Origin: Paucilactobacillus oligofermentans DSM 15707 = LMG 22743
GTDB taxonomy: Bacteria; Bacillota; Bacilli; Lactobacillales; Lactobacillaceae
Assembly (NCBI RefSeq): GCF_001434315.1
Contig: NZ_AZFE01000003.1
Location: 62,001-126,000 of the forward strand
Length of the DNA: 64,000 nt
Direction of reading: 5' to 3'
Shown here: positions 25,738 through 37,370 of the stretch, piece by piece
Layout: every line of letters starts with the position of its first letter
Position numbering within the stretch: the stretch's first letter is position 1
Notes under the pieces: generated by a model
What the model saw: only the letters and a program-made list of their open reading frames with translations
Database searches by the model: none
What the model was told of the DNA's origin: nothing
Program-made: the position numbers and the translations under genes

Positions 25738-26751
25738 ATGAGTGAAGTAAGTACGATTTTTAATCAACTGGAGCAAGAGCAACCACATATTATTTCAAGA
25801 TTTAAGCATATTATTAAAAATGATGAATTAGCGCATGCGTATTTATTCGCTGGACCATCAGGGTCAGGTAAATATCAACTAGCTGAATGGCTTGCAATGC
25901 GTTTATTTTGTTTACATGTTGAAAATAATCAACCAGATGAGACTTGCGAGGAGTGTCAACGGATTTTATCTGGGAATCATCCAGATATTGTGGAAATTGA
26001 GCCTGATGGACGACAAATCAAAGTTGATCAAGTTCGTTATTTAAAATCTGAGTTTTCTAAAAGTGCGGTTGAGGGTTCAACCAAAATATTTATGATTAAG
26101 CAAGCTGACAAGATGACGGTTAATGCGGCTAATAGTTTGTTGAAATTTTTAGAGGAACCAGATGGTGACTTCTTTGCATTTTTAATGACAGAGAATAAAA
26201 GCGCAATTTTACCAACGATTCAGTCTCGCAGCCAAAGTGTTGAGTTTTTGCCAATTAGTAAAGCTAGATTGGTTGAGTTTTTAATTAACGAAGGAATTTC
26301 TAAAAGCCAAGCTGAATTTGCGACTGGGTTAACCAATTCAGTTGATCAAATTAAGCAATGGTTAGAAGATGATTGGTTAGATCAAGCACAAGCGGCGGTA
26401 ATTAATTGGTATCAAGCAATAGGAAATCATGATTTACAAAGCTTTATTACTGTACAACGTGAGATTGTCCCCTTGGCGAAGGAACGTTACCTGCAGCAAA
26501 CAATATTGGACATGATAATGTTGATTTGGCGTGATACAATTATTAAAGCTAATCAGCATGATGCTGCTGAAATTAGTTATCAGTCAGCAAATGAATTAAT
26601 TCAAGCAACAGTTGATAAAACAGCCAGTCGAAAGATAACGCAGGTTGCGCAGTTAACGCTGGAATTACGACGAAAATTAGATCAGAATATTAGTTTTCAA
26701 AATGTATTAGAACAACTAACAATTAAAATATTAGACATACTACGTGGGTAA
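25738..26751 (+). CDS. holB: DNA polymerase III subunit delta'
   Basis: Clamp-loader subunit. 337 residues; P-loop-like GPSGSGKYQL (about 40-49), a zinc region with CEECQRI, and NAANSLLKFLEEPDGD resembling the DnaX core. The ATG at 25738 has a weak upstream site. It is flanked by darA and yabA as in Bacillus. Confidence 0.93.
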   Translation: MSEVSTIFNQLEQEQPHIISRFKHIIKNDELAHAYLFAGPSGSGKYQLAEWLAMRLFCLHVENNQPDETCEECQRILSGNHPDIVEIEPDGRQIKVDQVRYLKSEFSKSAVEGSTKIFMIKQADKMTVNAANSLLKFLEEPDGDFFAFLMTENKSAILPTIQSRSQSVEFLPISKARLVEFLINEGISKSQAEFATGLTNSVDQIKQWLEDDWLDQAQAAVINWYQAIGNHDLQSFITVQREIVPLAKERYLQQTILDMIMLIWRDTIIKANQHDAAEISYQSANELIQATVDKTASRKITQVAQLTLELRRKLDQNISFQNVLEQLTIKILDILRG

Positions 26752-26766
26752 CACGGAGGAATAAAA

Positions 26767-27105
26767 ATGGCTGAAAGAATTGATAAACGTGAAGTGTATG
26801 ATCGCTTTGCTAATGTAACAAAACAAACTCAGGAATTACTTGATAGTATGGAGCAATTGAAGCTTGATATGACCGAAATTCTAGAGGAAAATGCAGAATT
26901 ATCTGTTGAAAATGAGCATTTACATACGGTTATTAAAGAATTCAAGGGCGAAAATAACGAAGATGATAGCTTATCAATGCCACGACAAAACTTGCAAAAA
27001 ATTTATGAGCAAGGTTTTCATGTTTGTAATGAATATTATGGAAAACGACTTGATTATAATGAATCTTGTACCTTTTGTTTAGATGTTATTTTTGGCAGAC
27101 AATAA
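26767..27105 (+). CDS. yabA: Replication initiation control protein YabA
   Basis: Binds DnaA and DnaN to restrain re-initiation. 112 residues: an N-terminal leucine-zipper-like coiled coil (about 10-65, SMEQLKLDMTEILEENAEL) and a C-terminal zinc-binding part with GFHVCNEYYG and ESCTFCLDVIFGR. The ATG follows CGGAGGA. Confidence 0.95.
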   Translation: MAERIDKREVYDRFANVTKQTQELLDSMEQLKLDMTEILEENAELSVENEHLHTVIKEFKGENNEDDSLSMPRQNLQKIYEQGFHVCNEYYGKRLDYNESCTFCLDVIFGRQ

Positions 27106-27169
27106 CTAGAGTACTGAACAACATCGGGTTGTTTGAGAGTGCTGAAATATTATGATAGTTTTAAATTTA

Positions 27170-27202
27170 AGCTCTGCATGTCTAATTAAGGGATGTAGGG
27201 CT
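27170..27202 (+). other. Hairpin between yabA and rsmI
   Basis: AGCTCTGCAT (27170-27179) pairs, with wobbles, with ATGTAGGGCT (27193-27202). The following ATTATTGTTT is a weak U-tract. A TATGAT at 27151-27156 could make this a leader of rsmI rather than a yabA terminator. Confidence 0.4.
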
Positions 27203-27245
27203 ATTATTGTTTATGTAATTAGTTAACTGGTAAAGGAGAAATATT

Positions 27246-28109
27246 GTGCAACGTCAACATAGTTTTGATCAAACTGAATTAGGAACCCTTTATTTGGTAC
27301 CAACACCAATTGGAAATTTACAAGATATGACTTTTCGAGCGGTTGATACACTTAAAAAAGTTGATTTGATTGCCGCTGAAGATACACGTAATACGCAAAA
27401 GTTATTGAATCATTTTGAAGTTGAAACTAAACAAATTAGTTTTCATGAACATAATACGGCGCAACGAATTCCACAATTAGTAGAAAAATTATTAAATGGA
27501 GACTCAATTGCACAAGTTAGTGATGCTGGAATGCCATCAATTTCTGATCCAGGAAAAGAATTAGTGGCAGCGTGTATTGAACATGATATTCCTGTTGTGC
27601 CACTACCAGGAGCTAATGCGGGGCTAACAGCACTAATTGCATCAGGATTAGAGCCGCAGCCGTTTTATTTTTATGGCTTTTTAGGTCGTAAGCCAAGTTT
27701 TCAAAAACAAGAACTAACTGCGCTAGCTAACCATCAAGAAACGTTAATTTTTTATGAATCACCACATCGAATTGCTAAGACCTTAGTAAATATGATTGAA
27801 ATATTTGGGCCACAACGTGAGGCAGTTTTAGCACGTGAATTAACTAAGAAGCATGAAGAATTTTTACGAGGGACCTTAGTAGAATTACAAGAATGGGCAA
27901 CCGTTGATAATGTTCGTGGTGAATTTGTGATGATGGTAGCAGGGAATGATGTTGAAGAAGTTGATGAATCATTAGTAGATTTATCGCCAATTGAAGAAGT
28001 TGTTCATTTGATTGAAGCAGGTGAGTCGACAAATAATGCAATTAAGCGAGTTGCTAAAAGAAGACAAATTAATCGACAAGATTTATATAAAGAATTTCAT
28101 GAAATATAA
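27246..28109 (+). CDS. rsmI: 16S rRNA (cytidine1402-2'-O)-methyltransferase
   Basis: Methylates the ribose of C1402 in the ribosomal decoding centre. 287 residues with the tetrapyrrole-methylase-type fold: LYLVPTPIGNLQDMTFRAVD, IAAEDTRNTQKLL, SDAGMPSISDPGKELV and YESPHRI. The start is GTG behind AAAGGAG. A separate promoter may lie in the 140-nt upstream gap. Confidence 0.96.
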   Translation: MQRQHSFDQTELGTLYLVPTPIGNLQDMTFRAVDTLKKVDLIAAEDTRNTQKLLNHFEVETKQISFHEHNTAQRIPQLVEKLLNGDSIAQVSDAGMPSISDPGKELVAACIEHDIPVVPLPGANAGLTALIASGLEPQPFYFYGFLGRKPSFQKQELTALANHQETLIFYESPHRIAKTLVNMIEIFGPQREAVLARELTKKHEEFLRGTLVELQEWATVDNVRGEFVMMVAGNDVEEVDESLVDLSPIEEVVHLIEAGESTNNAIKRVAKRRQINRQDLYKEFHEI

Positions 28110-28130
28110 TTTAAAGTGGTGGTGATAAGT

Positions 28131-28880
28131 TTGGAACAAAATGAATATAGTATGAAGCATACGGTGACATATTATGAATGTGATCCACAAGGAAATGTAA
28201 CGGTGGGGATGCTGATTAATTTAGCTATTCTAGTTTCAGAAAAGCAATCAGATGCAGTTGGCTTAGGACCAGATATTGTGGGCCAATTTGGCGGTGGTTG
28301 GGTTATTACTAACTATAATATTGAGATTACCAAGCTTCCAAAAGTTGGCGAAACAGTTGTATTAAGTACGCGAGCAACTTCTTATAATCGTTACTTTGCT
28401 TTTCGCGAATTTTGGATTCGAGATCAAGCAGGTAATGAATACGCACATATTGCAAGTATTTTTGTTTATATGGATTTAACGACGCGAAAAATGGTGCAAA
28501 TTCCTAACGAGATTTTACAACCATTTCATTCAGAGGAAGTTAAACGAATTCCGAGAGTTGGAAAATTAGAAGCAATTACTTCGGAAGAATTACTTCTGCG
28601 GCAAGATTATCATGTAAGATATTTTGATATTGATGCTAATCAACATGTAAACAACGCTCATTACTTTGACTGGATGTTAGATGTATTGGGTGAAGATTTT
28701 ATGAAAACCCATCGATTGAAAAAAATGTTGATTAAATATGAGTTGGAAGTTAGATATGGCAAGGATTTAGTGACAAGTGAGGTTGCGATTGATGATGCGA
28801 CGTTAATGACAAAGCATCGAATTGGAACACAAGGCAATTTAAATGCGGAAGCAAATTGTTGGTGGGAAAAACTCGCGTAA
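28131..28880 (+). CDS. Acyl-ACP thioesterase
   Basis: Hydrolyses acyl-ACP to release fatty acids, family PF01643. About 249 residues forming two hot-dog domains: an N-terminal one with HTVTYYECDPQGNVTVGMLI and a C-terminal one with VRYFDIDANQHVNNAHYFDW, whose NQHVNN is the conserved catalytic Asn-His segment. The TTG at 28131 fits GGTGGTG spacing best; GTGs at 28116-28122 overlap that site. Common in lactobacilli. Confidence 0.85.
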   Translation: MEQNEYSMKHTVTYYECDPQGNVTVGMLINLAILVSEKQSDAVGLGPDIVGQFGGGWVITNYNIEITKLPKVGETVVLSTRATSYNRYFAFREFWIRDQAGNEYAHIASIFVYMDLTTRKMVQIPNEILQPFHSEEVKRIPRVGKLEAITSEELLLRQDYHVRYFDIDANQHVNNAHYFDWMLDVLGEDFMKTHRLKKMLIKYELEVRYGKDLVTSEVAIDDATLMTKHRIGTQGNLNAEANCWWEKLA

Positions 28881-28934
28881 GCGCATTCTTGTGGTAAACT
28901 AAAGTGAATAATATTTCTCAGGAGGTTTGATTGC

Positions 28935-29927
28935 ATGTCAATTTTAGTTGCTGGTGGTGCAGGATACATTGGGTCACATATGGTGGCCAGATTAATCGAA
29001 CAGGGTAAAAGTGTTGTGGTCGTTGATAATCTATCAACTGGTCATAAGAAAGCAATCAATGCGAAAGCTAAGTTTTATCAAGGTGATGTACGAGATCATG
29101 ATTTTTTGAATCATGTCTTTGATACAGAATCGATTGATGCAGTTGTTCATTTTGCTGCATTCTCAGTAGTTCCAGAATCCATGAAAAAGCCACTTAAATA
29201 TTTTGATAATAATACTGGTGGGATGATTACTTTATTGGAAACAATGAATGATCATGATGTTAAGAAGATCGTCTTTTCATCAACAGCGGCAACGTATGGT
29301 GTTCCTGATTCAGTACCAATAAAGGAAACAGATACGCAAAAGCCAATTAACCCATATGGTGAAAGTAAATTAATGATGGAGACAATGATGCATTGGGCTG
29401 ATGTTGCTTATGGTATCAAGTTTGTACCATTACGTTATTTTAATGTTGCTGGTGCAGCTGAAGATGGTAGTATTGGTGAAGATCATGGTCCAGAAAGTCA
29501 TTTAGTTCCAATTATTTTGCAAGTCGCTCAAGGTAAACGTGATGAGCTCAAAATTTTTGGTAATGATTATGACACTCCAGATGGCACCAACGTGCGCGAT
29601 TACGTTCACGTAACCGATTTAGCCGATGCACACATTTTATCTTTGAAGTATTTGGATGAAGGTCATGATAGTCGAGCCTTTAATTTAGGTTCTTCAACTG
29701 GATTTTCAAATCGTCAAATGGTTGAAGCTGCTCGCGATGTTACGGGTAAACCAATCCCAACGGTTGATGCACCACGTCGAGGTGGCGATCCTGATACATT
29801 AGTAGCTGAAAGTAAGGATGCACGAGAAATTTTAGGTTGGAAACCACGTTTTGATGATGTTCATGAAATTATCAAAACGGCTTGGAAATGGCACGAGACA
29901 CATCCTAATGGATATGAAGATAGATAA
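28935..29927 (+). CDS. galE: UDP-glucose 4-epimerase
   Basis: Interconverts UDP-glucose and UDP-galactose for the Leloir pathway and surface polysaccharides. 330 residues. The NAD-binding motif GGAGYIGSH starts at residue 6, SSTAATYG contains the catalytic Ser/Thr, YGESK is the YxxxK pair near residue 150, and [12 protein letters not shown] is typical. A strong CAGGAGG site precedes the ATG. It is a single gene with its own terminator; galU and pgm of the same pathway lie at 51-58 kb. Confidence 0.96.
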   Translation: MSILVAGGAGYIGSHMVARLIEQGKSVVVVDNLSTGHKKAINAKAKFYQGDVRDHDFLNHVFDTESIDAVVHFAAFSVVPESMKKPLKYFDNNTGGMITLLETMNDHDVKKIVFSSTAATYGVPDSVPIKETDTQKPINPYGESKLMMETMMHWADVAYGIKFVPLRYFNVAGAAEDGSIGEDHGPESHLVPIILQVAQGKRDELKIFGNDYDTPDGTNVRDYVHVTDLADAHILSLKYLDEGHDSRAFNLGSSTGFSNRQMVEAARDVTGKPIPTVDAPRRGGDPDTLVAESKDAREILGWKPRFDDVHEIIKTAWKWHETHPNGYEDR

Positions 29928-29935
29928 TTAACCTT

Positions 29936-29980
29936 GAGTAAAGTTTACAGACCAAACGTCTGCTAACTTTACTCTTTTTT
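29936..29980 (+). terminator. galE terminator
   Basis: GAGTAAAGTT (29936-29945) and CAGAC pair with GTCTG and AACTTTACTC (to 29974), with a 2-by-2 internal loop, followed by T6. Confidence 0.88.
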
Positions 29981-29994
29981 GATAGAAAGACACT

Positions 29995-30023
29995 ATGGCA
30001 ACATAATATGATTGTGGTAAGAT
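29995..30023 (+). promoter_or_regulatory. Promoter of the tsaB-rimI-tsaD operon
   Basis: ATGGCA (29995-30000), 17-bp spacer, TAAGAT (30018-30023) preceded by TGG (extended -10). Confidence 0.5.
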
Positions 30024-30052
30024 AGTTGATGTTTACTTGAAAGGACTTACTA

Positions 30053-30778
30053 ATGAAGATTTTGTCTATAGATACATCTAACGCACCGTTAGCTATTGCC
30101 TTAGTTGAGGATGATCAGTTAGTTGCTGAAACAACTTTAAATGTAACTAAAAACCATAGTGTGTTTTTAATGCCAGTGATTGAACAATTAATGAAAATGG
30201 CTAGCTGGACACCAGCAGAATTAAATCGAATTGTTGTTGCCAAAGGACCAGGTTCATATACTGGCGTTCGAATTGCGGTAACAACCGCAAAGACTCTGGC
30301 CAGTACGTTAAAAATTGAGCTAGTAGGGGTTTCGAGCTTGGCAGTGATGGCTAAAGACCCAGCAGAATTAACTAATTTACCAGTGATTGCAATTTTTAAT
30401 GCTAGAAGAAATACAGTTTTTACTGGTGGCTATCAAATGGAACAAGGAAAATTAGTTAGTTTTATTGAAGATGCTCACATGGAATTAAGTGAATTAATTG
30501 AAAAAATCAATGAAAAGCAACAACCAGTGTTAATAGTTGGGGATATTTTACCCGAATTTAAAAACCAGTTTGAAACTAACAGTAAATTTATTACATTAGG
30601 TAATGAACAATCATCATTTCCATCTGCTTTTCAGTTAGGTTTGATGGGTGCAAAAATTAATCCAGTCTCAGATATTGATAGTTTTGTACCTGATTATTTA
30701 AGAATAACGGAAGCTGAAATGAATTGGCAAAAATCTCATCCAGGAGAGTTAAAAAAATCTTATGTTCGCGAAGTTTAA
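30053..30778 (+). CDS. tsaB: tRNA t6A biosynthesis protein TsaB
   Basis: Partner of TsaD in making N6-threonylcarbamoyladenosine at A37 of ANN-decoding tRNAs. 241 residues of ASKHA fold: ILSIDTSNAPLAIAL at the start, GPGSYTGVRIAVTTAKTLA and the WTPAELNRIVV segment. The ATG follows GAAAGGAC. It overlaps rimI by 17 nt. Confidence 0.95.
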   Translation: MKILSIDTSNAPLAIALVEDDQLVAETTLNVTKNHSVFLMPVIEQLMKMASWTPAELNRIVVAKGPGSYTGVRIAVTTAKTLASTLKIELVGVSSLAVMAKDPAELTNLPVIAIFNARRNTVFTGGYQMEQGKLVSFIEDAHMELSELIEKINEKQQPVLIVGDILPEFKNQFETNSKFITLGNEQSSFPSAFQLGLMGAKINPVSDIDSFVPDYLRITEAEMNWQKSHPGELKKSYVREV

Positions 30779-31340
30779 AAAATGGGTTAATCTTAATCGT
30801 CAAAAGCAACGACGAGAAGAGATTGCGCAAACAATTGAATTAAAAAACGCAATTATTAATATTAGTGATTGCGATTATTTTGTTGCGCGCGCACAAGTAA
30901 CTGATGTTCCAGAAATAATCGAAGTTGAAAGAAAAATTTATGGTAATACGCCATGGAATGAAGCCGCGTTTTTACAAGAAATTCGTCGCCGTCGTGATCG
31001 CTTGTATTTAGTCGTTCGAAAGAATGATAAATTATTGGGATTCGCAGGTTGCTCATTTAATCGACAAACCAATGAAGCGCACTTAACGAATATTGCGATA
31101 AGCCCCGAATATCAAGGCAAAGGGGTTGGTGGATATTTAATTCATAAATTAATCCGTAAAGCTGCCCTGATCAATATGAAAAAAATGACCTTAGAAGTTC
31201 GTAGTAGTAATTGTGAAGCACAACGGTTATATCGACGGATTGGATTTATTGTGGTGGGTAAAAAAGTTGGCTATTATTTTGGCGATCATGAGGATGCTTT
31301 GGATATGGAACTTGATTTAGAATATTTGAAAGGAAATTAA
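30762..31340 (+). CDS. rimI: Ribosomal protein N-alpha-acetyltransferase RimI
   Basis: GNAT enzyme acetylating N-termini (S18 in E. coli). 192 residues, about 40 longer than usual because of a basic N-terminal extension ([18 protein letters not shown]) before the GNAT domain. The domain shows [37 protein letters not shown] (acetyl-CoA loop) and [18 protein letters not shown]. The start at 30762 lies within tsaB and has AGGAGAG upstream. tsaD starts 2 nt after. Confidence 0.9.
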   Translation: MFAKFKKWVNLNRQKQRREEIAQTIELKNAIINISDCDYFVARAQVTDVPEIIEVERKIYGNTPWNEAAFLQEIRRRRDRLYLVVRKNDKLLGFAGCSFNRQTNEAHLTNIAISPEYQGKGVGGYLIHKLIRKAALINMKKMTLEVRSSNCEAQRLYRRIGFIVVGKKVGYYFGDHEDALDMELDLEYLKGN

Positions 31341-31342
31341 CT

Positions 31343-32356
31343 ATGGAAAATCGTAAATTGATACTTTCTTTTGAAACTAGTTGTGATGAAACAAGTATTG
31401 CAGTGATTGAAAATGGTGATACGATTTTATCGAATATTGTAGCTACTCAAATTGATAGTCACCAGCGATTTGGTGGAGTGGTCCCAGAAGTCGCTAGTCG
31501 ACATCATATTGAACAAATTACGCATTGCCTCAATGAAGCGCTAGAAACTGCTAAAGTAGATTACAATGATTTATCAGCAGTTGCCGTAACGTATGGACCC
31601 GGACTTGTAGGATCTTTATTAATCGGGGTAACCGCTGCTAAAGCAGTCGCGTTTGCTCATGATTTACCATTAGTTCCTATTAATCACATGGCCGGTCATA
31701 TTTATGCAGCTCGATTTGTAGATCAATTTAAGTATCCTCAAATGGCGTTGTTGGTATCTGGTGGACATACAGAAATTGTTTACATTGAGTCGGAATATGA
31801 TTTTAAGGTACTGGGTGAAACACGAGATGATGCCGCCGGTGAGGCCTATGATAAAATTGGCCGCGTGCTAGGAGTTAATTATCCTGCCGGTAAGACCATT
31901 GATGAATGGGCACATGAAGGACACGATACATTTAATTTTCCACGGGCTATGGAAAAAGATGACAATTATGATTTTAGTTTTAGTGGACTTAAAAGTTCAT
32001 TCATTAATACTGTTCATAATGCAGAGCAACGTGAAGAAAAGTTAGATACCAAGGATCTGGCCGCAAGTTTTCAACAAAGTGTGATTGACGTTTTAGCTAG
32101 TAAAACTGAACGAGCATTGGCTGATTATCCAGTTAAACAATTAGTTTTGGCCGGTGGAGTTGCAGCTAATCAAGGGTTACGTGATCGAATTGAAAAAGAT
32201 TTGAATCAGAAATTTTCCAATGTTCAATTACTGATGGCACCACTTAAACTGTGTGGCGATAATGCGGCGATGATTGGGGCCGCTGGTCAAGTAGCTTTCG
32301 ACCACAAAAAAAGAACCGACATGAGTTTAAATGCGGTTCCCGGATTATCGTTTTAA
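31343..32356 (+). CDS. tsaD: tRNA N6-adenosine threonylcarbamoyltransferase TsaD
   Basis: Transfers the threonylcarbamoyl group to A37. 337 residues of ASKHA fold. Metal-binding H115 and H119 lie in [24 protein letters not shown] is the N-terminal phosphate loop, and [13 protein letters not shown] the C-terminal ATP motif. Its stop codon overlaps the stop of the convergent ABC-F gene (the TTAA at 32353-32356), leaving no room for a terminator between the genes. Confidence 0.97.
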   Translation: MENRKLILSFETSCDETSIAVIENGDTILSNIVATQIDSHQRFGGVVPEVASRHHIEQITHCLNEALETAKVDYNDLSAVAVTYGPGLVGSLLIGVTAAKAVAFAHDLPLVPINHMAGHIYAARFVDQFKYPQMALLVSGGHTEIVYIESEYDFKVLGETRDDAAGEAYDKIGRVLGVNYPAGKTIDEWAHEGHDTFNFPRAMEKDDNYDFSFSGLKSSFINTVHNAEQREEKLDTKDLAASFQQSVIDVLASKTERALADYPVKQLVLAGGVAANQGLRDRIEKDLNQKFSNVQLLMAPLKLCGDNAAMIGAAGQVAFDHKKRTDMSLNAVPGLSF

Positions 32357-34263
32357 GTAAATTGTTCTAATTCTTCTGCGGCTTCGGTCCAGTTGATTTC
32401 AGCAATATCAAGTTTATCAGTAAGTTCATTGAGTTCTAACTGCAAATCGCCTAATTTTGTACCATCTGAAGCATTATCTGGATCAGCCATTTGTAATTCA
32501 ATGGCTGATTTTTTTGTCTCTAAGTCGTTCATTTCATTTTCTAACTGCTCGACTTGGCGTTCCAGCTTCCGGCGTTCCCGCTGTTGTTCTTTACTCTGCT
32601 GATAGTTAGTAGAACTAACTTTGGCGTCTGAAGTTGAAACTTGTTCAGTAACTACATTTTTTTCTAATTCTGCCAAATAATCATCATAATCACCTTCGAA
32701 AACTTGTGAATCGTCAGGACTGACTGATAAAATTTGTGTGGCAACTTGGTTAATGAAATATCGATCGTGAGAAATAAATAACACGGTACCATCAAATTCG
32801 TTGATGGCGTGTTCCAGAACTTCGCGACTATCAATATCTAAATGGTTAGTTGGTTCATCTAACACTAAAAAGTTAGAATGCTCAAAAGATAGTTTAGTTA
32901 GTTGAAGACGGGCTTTTTCGCCACCACTTAACGAACTAACGGTTTTGAAAACATCATCGCCAATAAATAGAAAACTGCCAAGAAGGGTTCGAATTTCACG
33001 TTCATCAACGGTTGGATAATCATCCCAAATTTCTTGGAGCACCGTTTTATTTGGATGCAAAACTTGCTGTTCTTGATCGTAATAACCGATTTTAACATTA
33101 GCACCTAGTTTGATATCACCATCGATTTTAGGAATCATCGAAAGAATAGTGCGAATCATCGTAGATTTACCAATTCCATTGGGTCCAATGACACCTAGTC
33201 GATTCGGTTTTCGAAGTTCAAAGTCAATTGGTCCAGCAATTTTTTTACTATCATAACCAATTTTTAAATTAGTAGTTTGAAGAACGATATTACCACTAGG
33301 AGAATCTTGTTTAAAAGTAAAGTGGATGGATTCGTCATCGGTGGTTGGTCGATCCATAACTTCCATTTTATCTAATTGTTTACGGCGAGCTTGGGCTCGT
33401 TTAGTTGTTGATGCCCGCACAATATTTCGATTTACGAAATCTTCCAGTTTATTGATCTCAGCCTGTTGATGCTCATAATGCTTCATTTCAATTTTTAAAT
33501 CGTCAGCCTTTAAATCCATGAATTTTGAGTAATTACCAGTGTAATGTTTTAAAGTTCCTTGGCTCATATCATAAACTTCGTTAACAACACGATCTAAGAA
33601 ATACCGGTCATGTGACACGATTAAGAGTGAGCCACTATAACTTTTTAAGAAGTCCTCAAGCCAGCCTAAAATAGTCATATCAAGATGGTTAGTTGGTTCA
33701 TCAAGAATTAATAAATTGGGCTTTTGTAGTAGTAGTTTTGCAAGGGCTAGTTTAGTCTTTTGACCACCAGAAAGACTGCTAACAGGAGTGTGATAGTCAT
33801 TTGAAAAACCAAATCCATTTAATACCCCACGCATTTGACTTTCAAATTCAAAGCCACCATTGGTAGCAAAATTAGATTGCATGAGATCATATGAATGAAG
33901 GACATTGGCATATTCTGTGGTTGCGGTATCTAAGGTTGCCATTTTTGCTTCTAAAGCATGAATTTTTCGTTCTTGTTCATGAAGATCGGTATAAACAGTA
34001 TCAAGCTCATCCCAGATGGTTAAACTACTATCCAATCCTTGATCTTGAGCTAGATAACCAATCGTAGTATCCTTTTTGGTGCTAATTTCACCATCATCTG
34101 GTTGGGTGATTTGGGCTAACATTTTTAATAATGTAGTTTTGCCGGCACCGTTTCGACCAACTAAAGCCATGCGTGAACGGTCCTGAATTTGTAAGTTAAT
34201 ATTTTTGAAAAGATATTCGCTGCCAAATCTACGGGCAACATTTTGTGTTTGTAAAATAATCAT
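32353..34263 (-). CDS. ABC-F family ATPase (YdiF-like)
   Basis: ABC-F proteins lack membrane domains and act on ribosomes, rescuing stalled translation or protecting from antibiotics. 636 residues from the ATG at 34263 behind CGAGGT. ABC1: Walker A GRNGAGKT at 36-43, signature [15 protein letters not shown], then DEPTNHLD. An interdomain linker rich in charged residues (the P-site tRNA-interacting motif, around 240-310) follows. ABC2: GPNGIGKS and [14 protein letters not shown] with [10 protein letters not shown]-terminal coiled coil (about 565-630) follows. Gene order with tsaB-rimI-tsaD and rex matches B. subtilis ydiF. A resistance role cannot be inferred. Confidence 0.92.
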   Translation of the reverse strand: MIILQTQNVARRFGSEYLFKNINLQIQDRSRMALVGRNGAGKTTLLKMLAQITQPDDGEISTKKDTTIGYLAQDQGLDSSLTIWDELDTVYTDLHEQERKIHALEAKMATLDTATTEYANVLHSYDLMQSNFATNGGFEFESQMRGVLNGFGFSNDYHTPVSSLSGGQKTKLALAKLLLQKPNLLILDEPTNHLDMTILGWLEDFLKSYSGSLLIVSHDRYFLDRVVNEVYDMSQGTLKHYTGNYSKFMDLKADDLKIEMKHYEHQQAEINKLEDFVNRNIVRASTTKRAQARRKQLDKMEVMDRPTTDDESIHFTFKQDSPSGNIVLQTTNLKIGYDSKKIAGPIDFELRKPNRLGVIGPNGIGKSTMIRTILSMIPKIDGDIKLGANVKIGYYDQEQQVLHPNKTVLQEIWDDYPTVDEREIRTLLGSFLFIGDDVFKTVSSLSGGEKARLQLTKLSFEHSNFLVLDEPTNHLDIDSREVLEHAINEFDGTVLFISHDRYFINQVATQILSVSPDDSQVFEGDYDDYLAELEKNVVTEQVSTSDAKVSSTNYQQSKEQQRERRKLERQVEQLENEMNDLETKKSAIELQMADPDNASDGTKLGDLQLELNELTDKLDIAEINWTEAAEELEQFT

Positions 34264-34347
34264 TGATTTACCTCGAAATAGAATACTAAAATTGTAGCAT
34301 ATTAAAGGGGCGAACCGTATTAAAACAAACAAATGATAGCGTTTTAT

Positions 34348-34365
34348 TTGAAAGAAGTTTCACAA
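34348..34365 (+). promoter_or_regulatory. Possible Rex operator upstream of rex
   Basis: TTGAAAGAAGTTTCACAA has a perfect right half (TTCACAA) and a degenerate left half compared with TTGTGAA-N4-TTCACAA. It overlaps the -35 region of the promoter whose extended -10 is TGC-TACAAT (34378-34386). Confidence 0.35.
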
Positions 34366-34424
34366 TGTGACTACATATGCTACAATTGACGGTGAAGTAA
34401 ATTTCACAAGCAGGAGGAAAAATG

Positions 34425-35072
34425 ATGAAGAGTAAAAAAATTCCTCGCGCCACAGCCAAACGGTTACCAATTTATTATCGCTATTTAAATATTTTATTAG
34501 ATGCTAATAAACATCGGGTTTCATCTACAGAATTATCACAAGCAGTTCAAGTTGATTCTGCAACGATTAGGCGAGATTTTTCTTATTTCGGTGAATTGGG
34601 GAAACGTGGATACGGGTATGACGTTGAGGATTTATTGAATTTCTTTAAAGAAATTTTGAATCAAGACAAACTTACAAACGCTGCATTAATTGGGGTTGGT
34701 AATTTAGGCCATGCGCTACTAAACTTTAACTTCCATAAGAATAGTAACGTAAGAATTAGTGCTGCTTTTGATGTTAACGATACAATCGTTAATACCGTTC
34801 AGAGTGGTGTGCCAATCTATTCTGTTAATGATTTAGATCAACAGTTGCGTGATCAACAAATTGACGTGGTTATCTTATCAGTGCCATCAGAAAGTGCACA
34901 GACGGTTACTGATCAAATCGTAAAAGTTGGGGTTCGTGGGATTTTGAATTTCACACCGCTAAGATTAGCAGTGCCAAAAGATGTTCGTGTGCAAAATGTT
35001 GATTTAACTAATGAATTACAAACATTAATTTATTTTATTGATCATTATAATGCTAATGATGAAGAAGCTTAA
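34425..35072 (+). CDS. rex: Redox-sensing transcriptional repressor Rex
   Basis: NADH/NAD+-sensing repressor of fermentation and NADH oxidation genes. About 215 residues: N-terminal winged helix ([21 protein letters not shown] then [20 protein letters not shown]), Rossmann domain with [13 protein letters not shown] and a C-terminal domain-swapped helix ending [17 protein letters not shown] lies upstream; ATGs at 34422 and 34425 are adjacent and equally possible. It ends in a terminator before groES. Confidence 0.96.
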   Translation: MKSKKIPRATAKRLPIYYRYLNILLDANKHRVSSTELSQAVQVDSATIRRDFSYFGELGKRGYGYDVEDLLNFFKEILNQDKLTNAALIGVGNLGHALLNFNFHKNSNVRISAAFDVNDTIVNTVQSGVPIYSVNDLDQQLRDQQIDVVILSVPSESAQTVTDQIVKVGVRGILNFTPLRLAVPKDVRVQNVDLTNELQTLIYFIDHYNANDEEA

Positions 35073-35080
35073 TGAATAAT

Positions 35081-35113
35081 AAGTCAGTCCTAGAAATAGG
35101 ATTGACTTTTTTT
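35081..35113 (+). terminator. rex terminator
   Basis: AAGTCAGTCCTA (35081-35092), loop GAAA, TAGGATTGACTT (35097-35108, one G-U), T7. Confidence 0.88.
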
Positions 35114-35130
35114 GTAAATGTGGTTAATTC

Positions 35131-35158
35131 TTGCATTTTACTCTGAGAATGTTATAGT
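35131..35158 (+). promoter_or_regulatory. Promoter of groESL
   Basis: TTGCAT (35131-35136), 16-bp spacer, TATAGT (35153-35158) with TGT before it. The start point falls just before the CIRCE element. Confidence 0.7.
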
Positions 35159-35169
35159 AGATTTTGTGA

Positions 35170-35196
35170 TTAGCACTCGGAACTTTCGAGTGCTAA
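35170..35196 (+). promoter_or_regulatory. CIRCE element (HrcA operator)
   Basis: Perfect TTAGCACTC-N9-GAGTGCTAA, the operator of the heat-shock repressor HrcA, in the 5' untranslated region of groES. Confidence 0.97.
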
Positions 35197-35222
35197 AAAA
35201 ATAAATTGTTGGAGGTATAGAC

Positions 35223-35507
35223 GTGTTAAAACCATTAGGAGATCGCGTTGTTTTACAAGCTGAACAAGAAGAAGAAAAAACCATTGGTGGAATTGTCTTA
35301 GCATCTAATGCTCAAGAAAAACCAACTGTTGGTAAGGTAATTGCTATTGGAGCAGGCCGAGTTCTTGAAAACGGTGAGAAAGTTGCTCCTTCAGTAAAAG
35401 AAAATGATCGAGTATTATTTGACAAGTACGCCGGTAACGAAGTTGAGTACGAAGGTCAAAAATATTTGGTTGTACATGAAAAGGATATCGTCGCAGTTAT
35501 TGAATAA
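35223..35507 (+). CDS. groES: Co-chaperonin GroES
   Basis: Lid of the GroEL cage. 94 residues: [22 protein letters not shown], then the mobile loop region ([11 protein letters not shown]), and [24 protein letters not shown] at the end. The GTG start is behind TTGGAGGT. Co-transcribed with groEL under CIRCE control. Confidence 0.97.
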   Translation: MLKPLGDRVVLQAEQEEEKTIGGIVLASNAQEKPTVGKVIAIGAGRVLENGEKVAPSVKENDRVLFDKYAGNEVEYEGQKYLVVHEKDIVAVIE

Positions 35508-35564
35508 ATAGACTGTAAGATGATTAATAAAGATTAAATAAATTGTAATTAAAATTTTTTATGA

Positions 35565-37199
<1,635 letters not shown>

Positions 37200-37221
37200 T
37201 TTAGTTTAATAAATAGGTTTA

Positions 37222-37260
37222 AAAACCGAGAAATGCTTTTATAGCATTTCTCGGTTTTTT
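37222..37260 (+). terminator. groESL terminator
   Basis: A 16-bp stem (37222-37237 with 37243-37258) with a 5-nt loop and T-run. Confidence 0.9.
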
Positions 37261-37370
37261 GCATTTTTTAGGGTATACTGAGATTTAATAACGAAATGTA
37301 CTAGTAGTTAAATTTTTAAAGTAGTACAATAGCGATTGTTCGATTTTTATAATTCAAGGAGATATTTAAT

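Noticed and set aside
32353-34263. Antibiotic-resistance ABC-F gene
   Set aside because: The chromosomal position next to tsaD and rex matches the housekeeping ydiF gene; nothing in the sequence shows a resistance subtype.
37261-37370. ydaO (c-di-AMP) riboswitch before kimA
   Set aside because: The gap is too short and lacks the conserved core; only a weak inverted GTACTA/TAGTAC pair is present.
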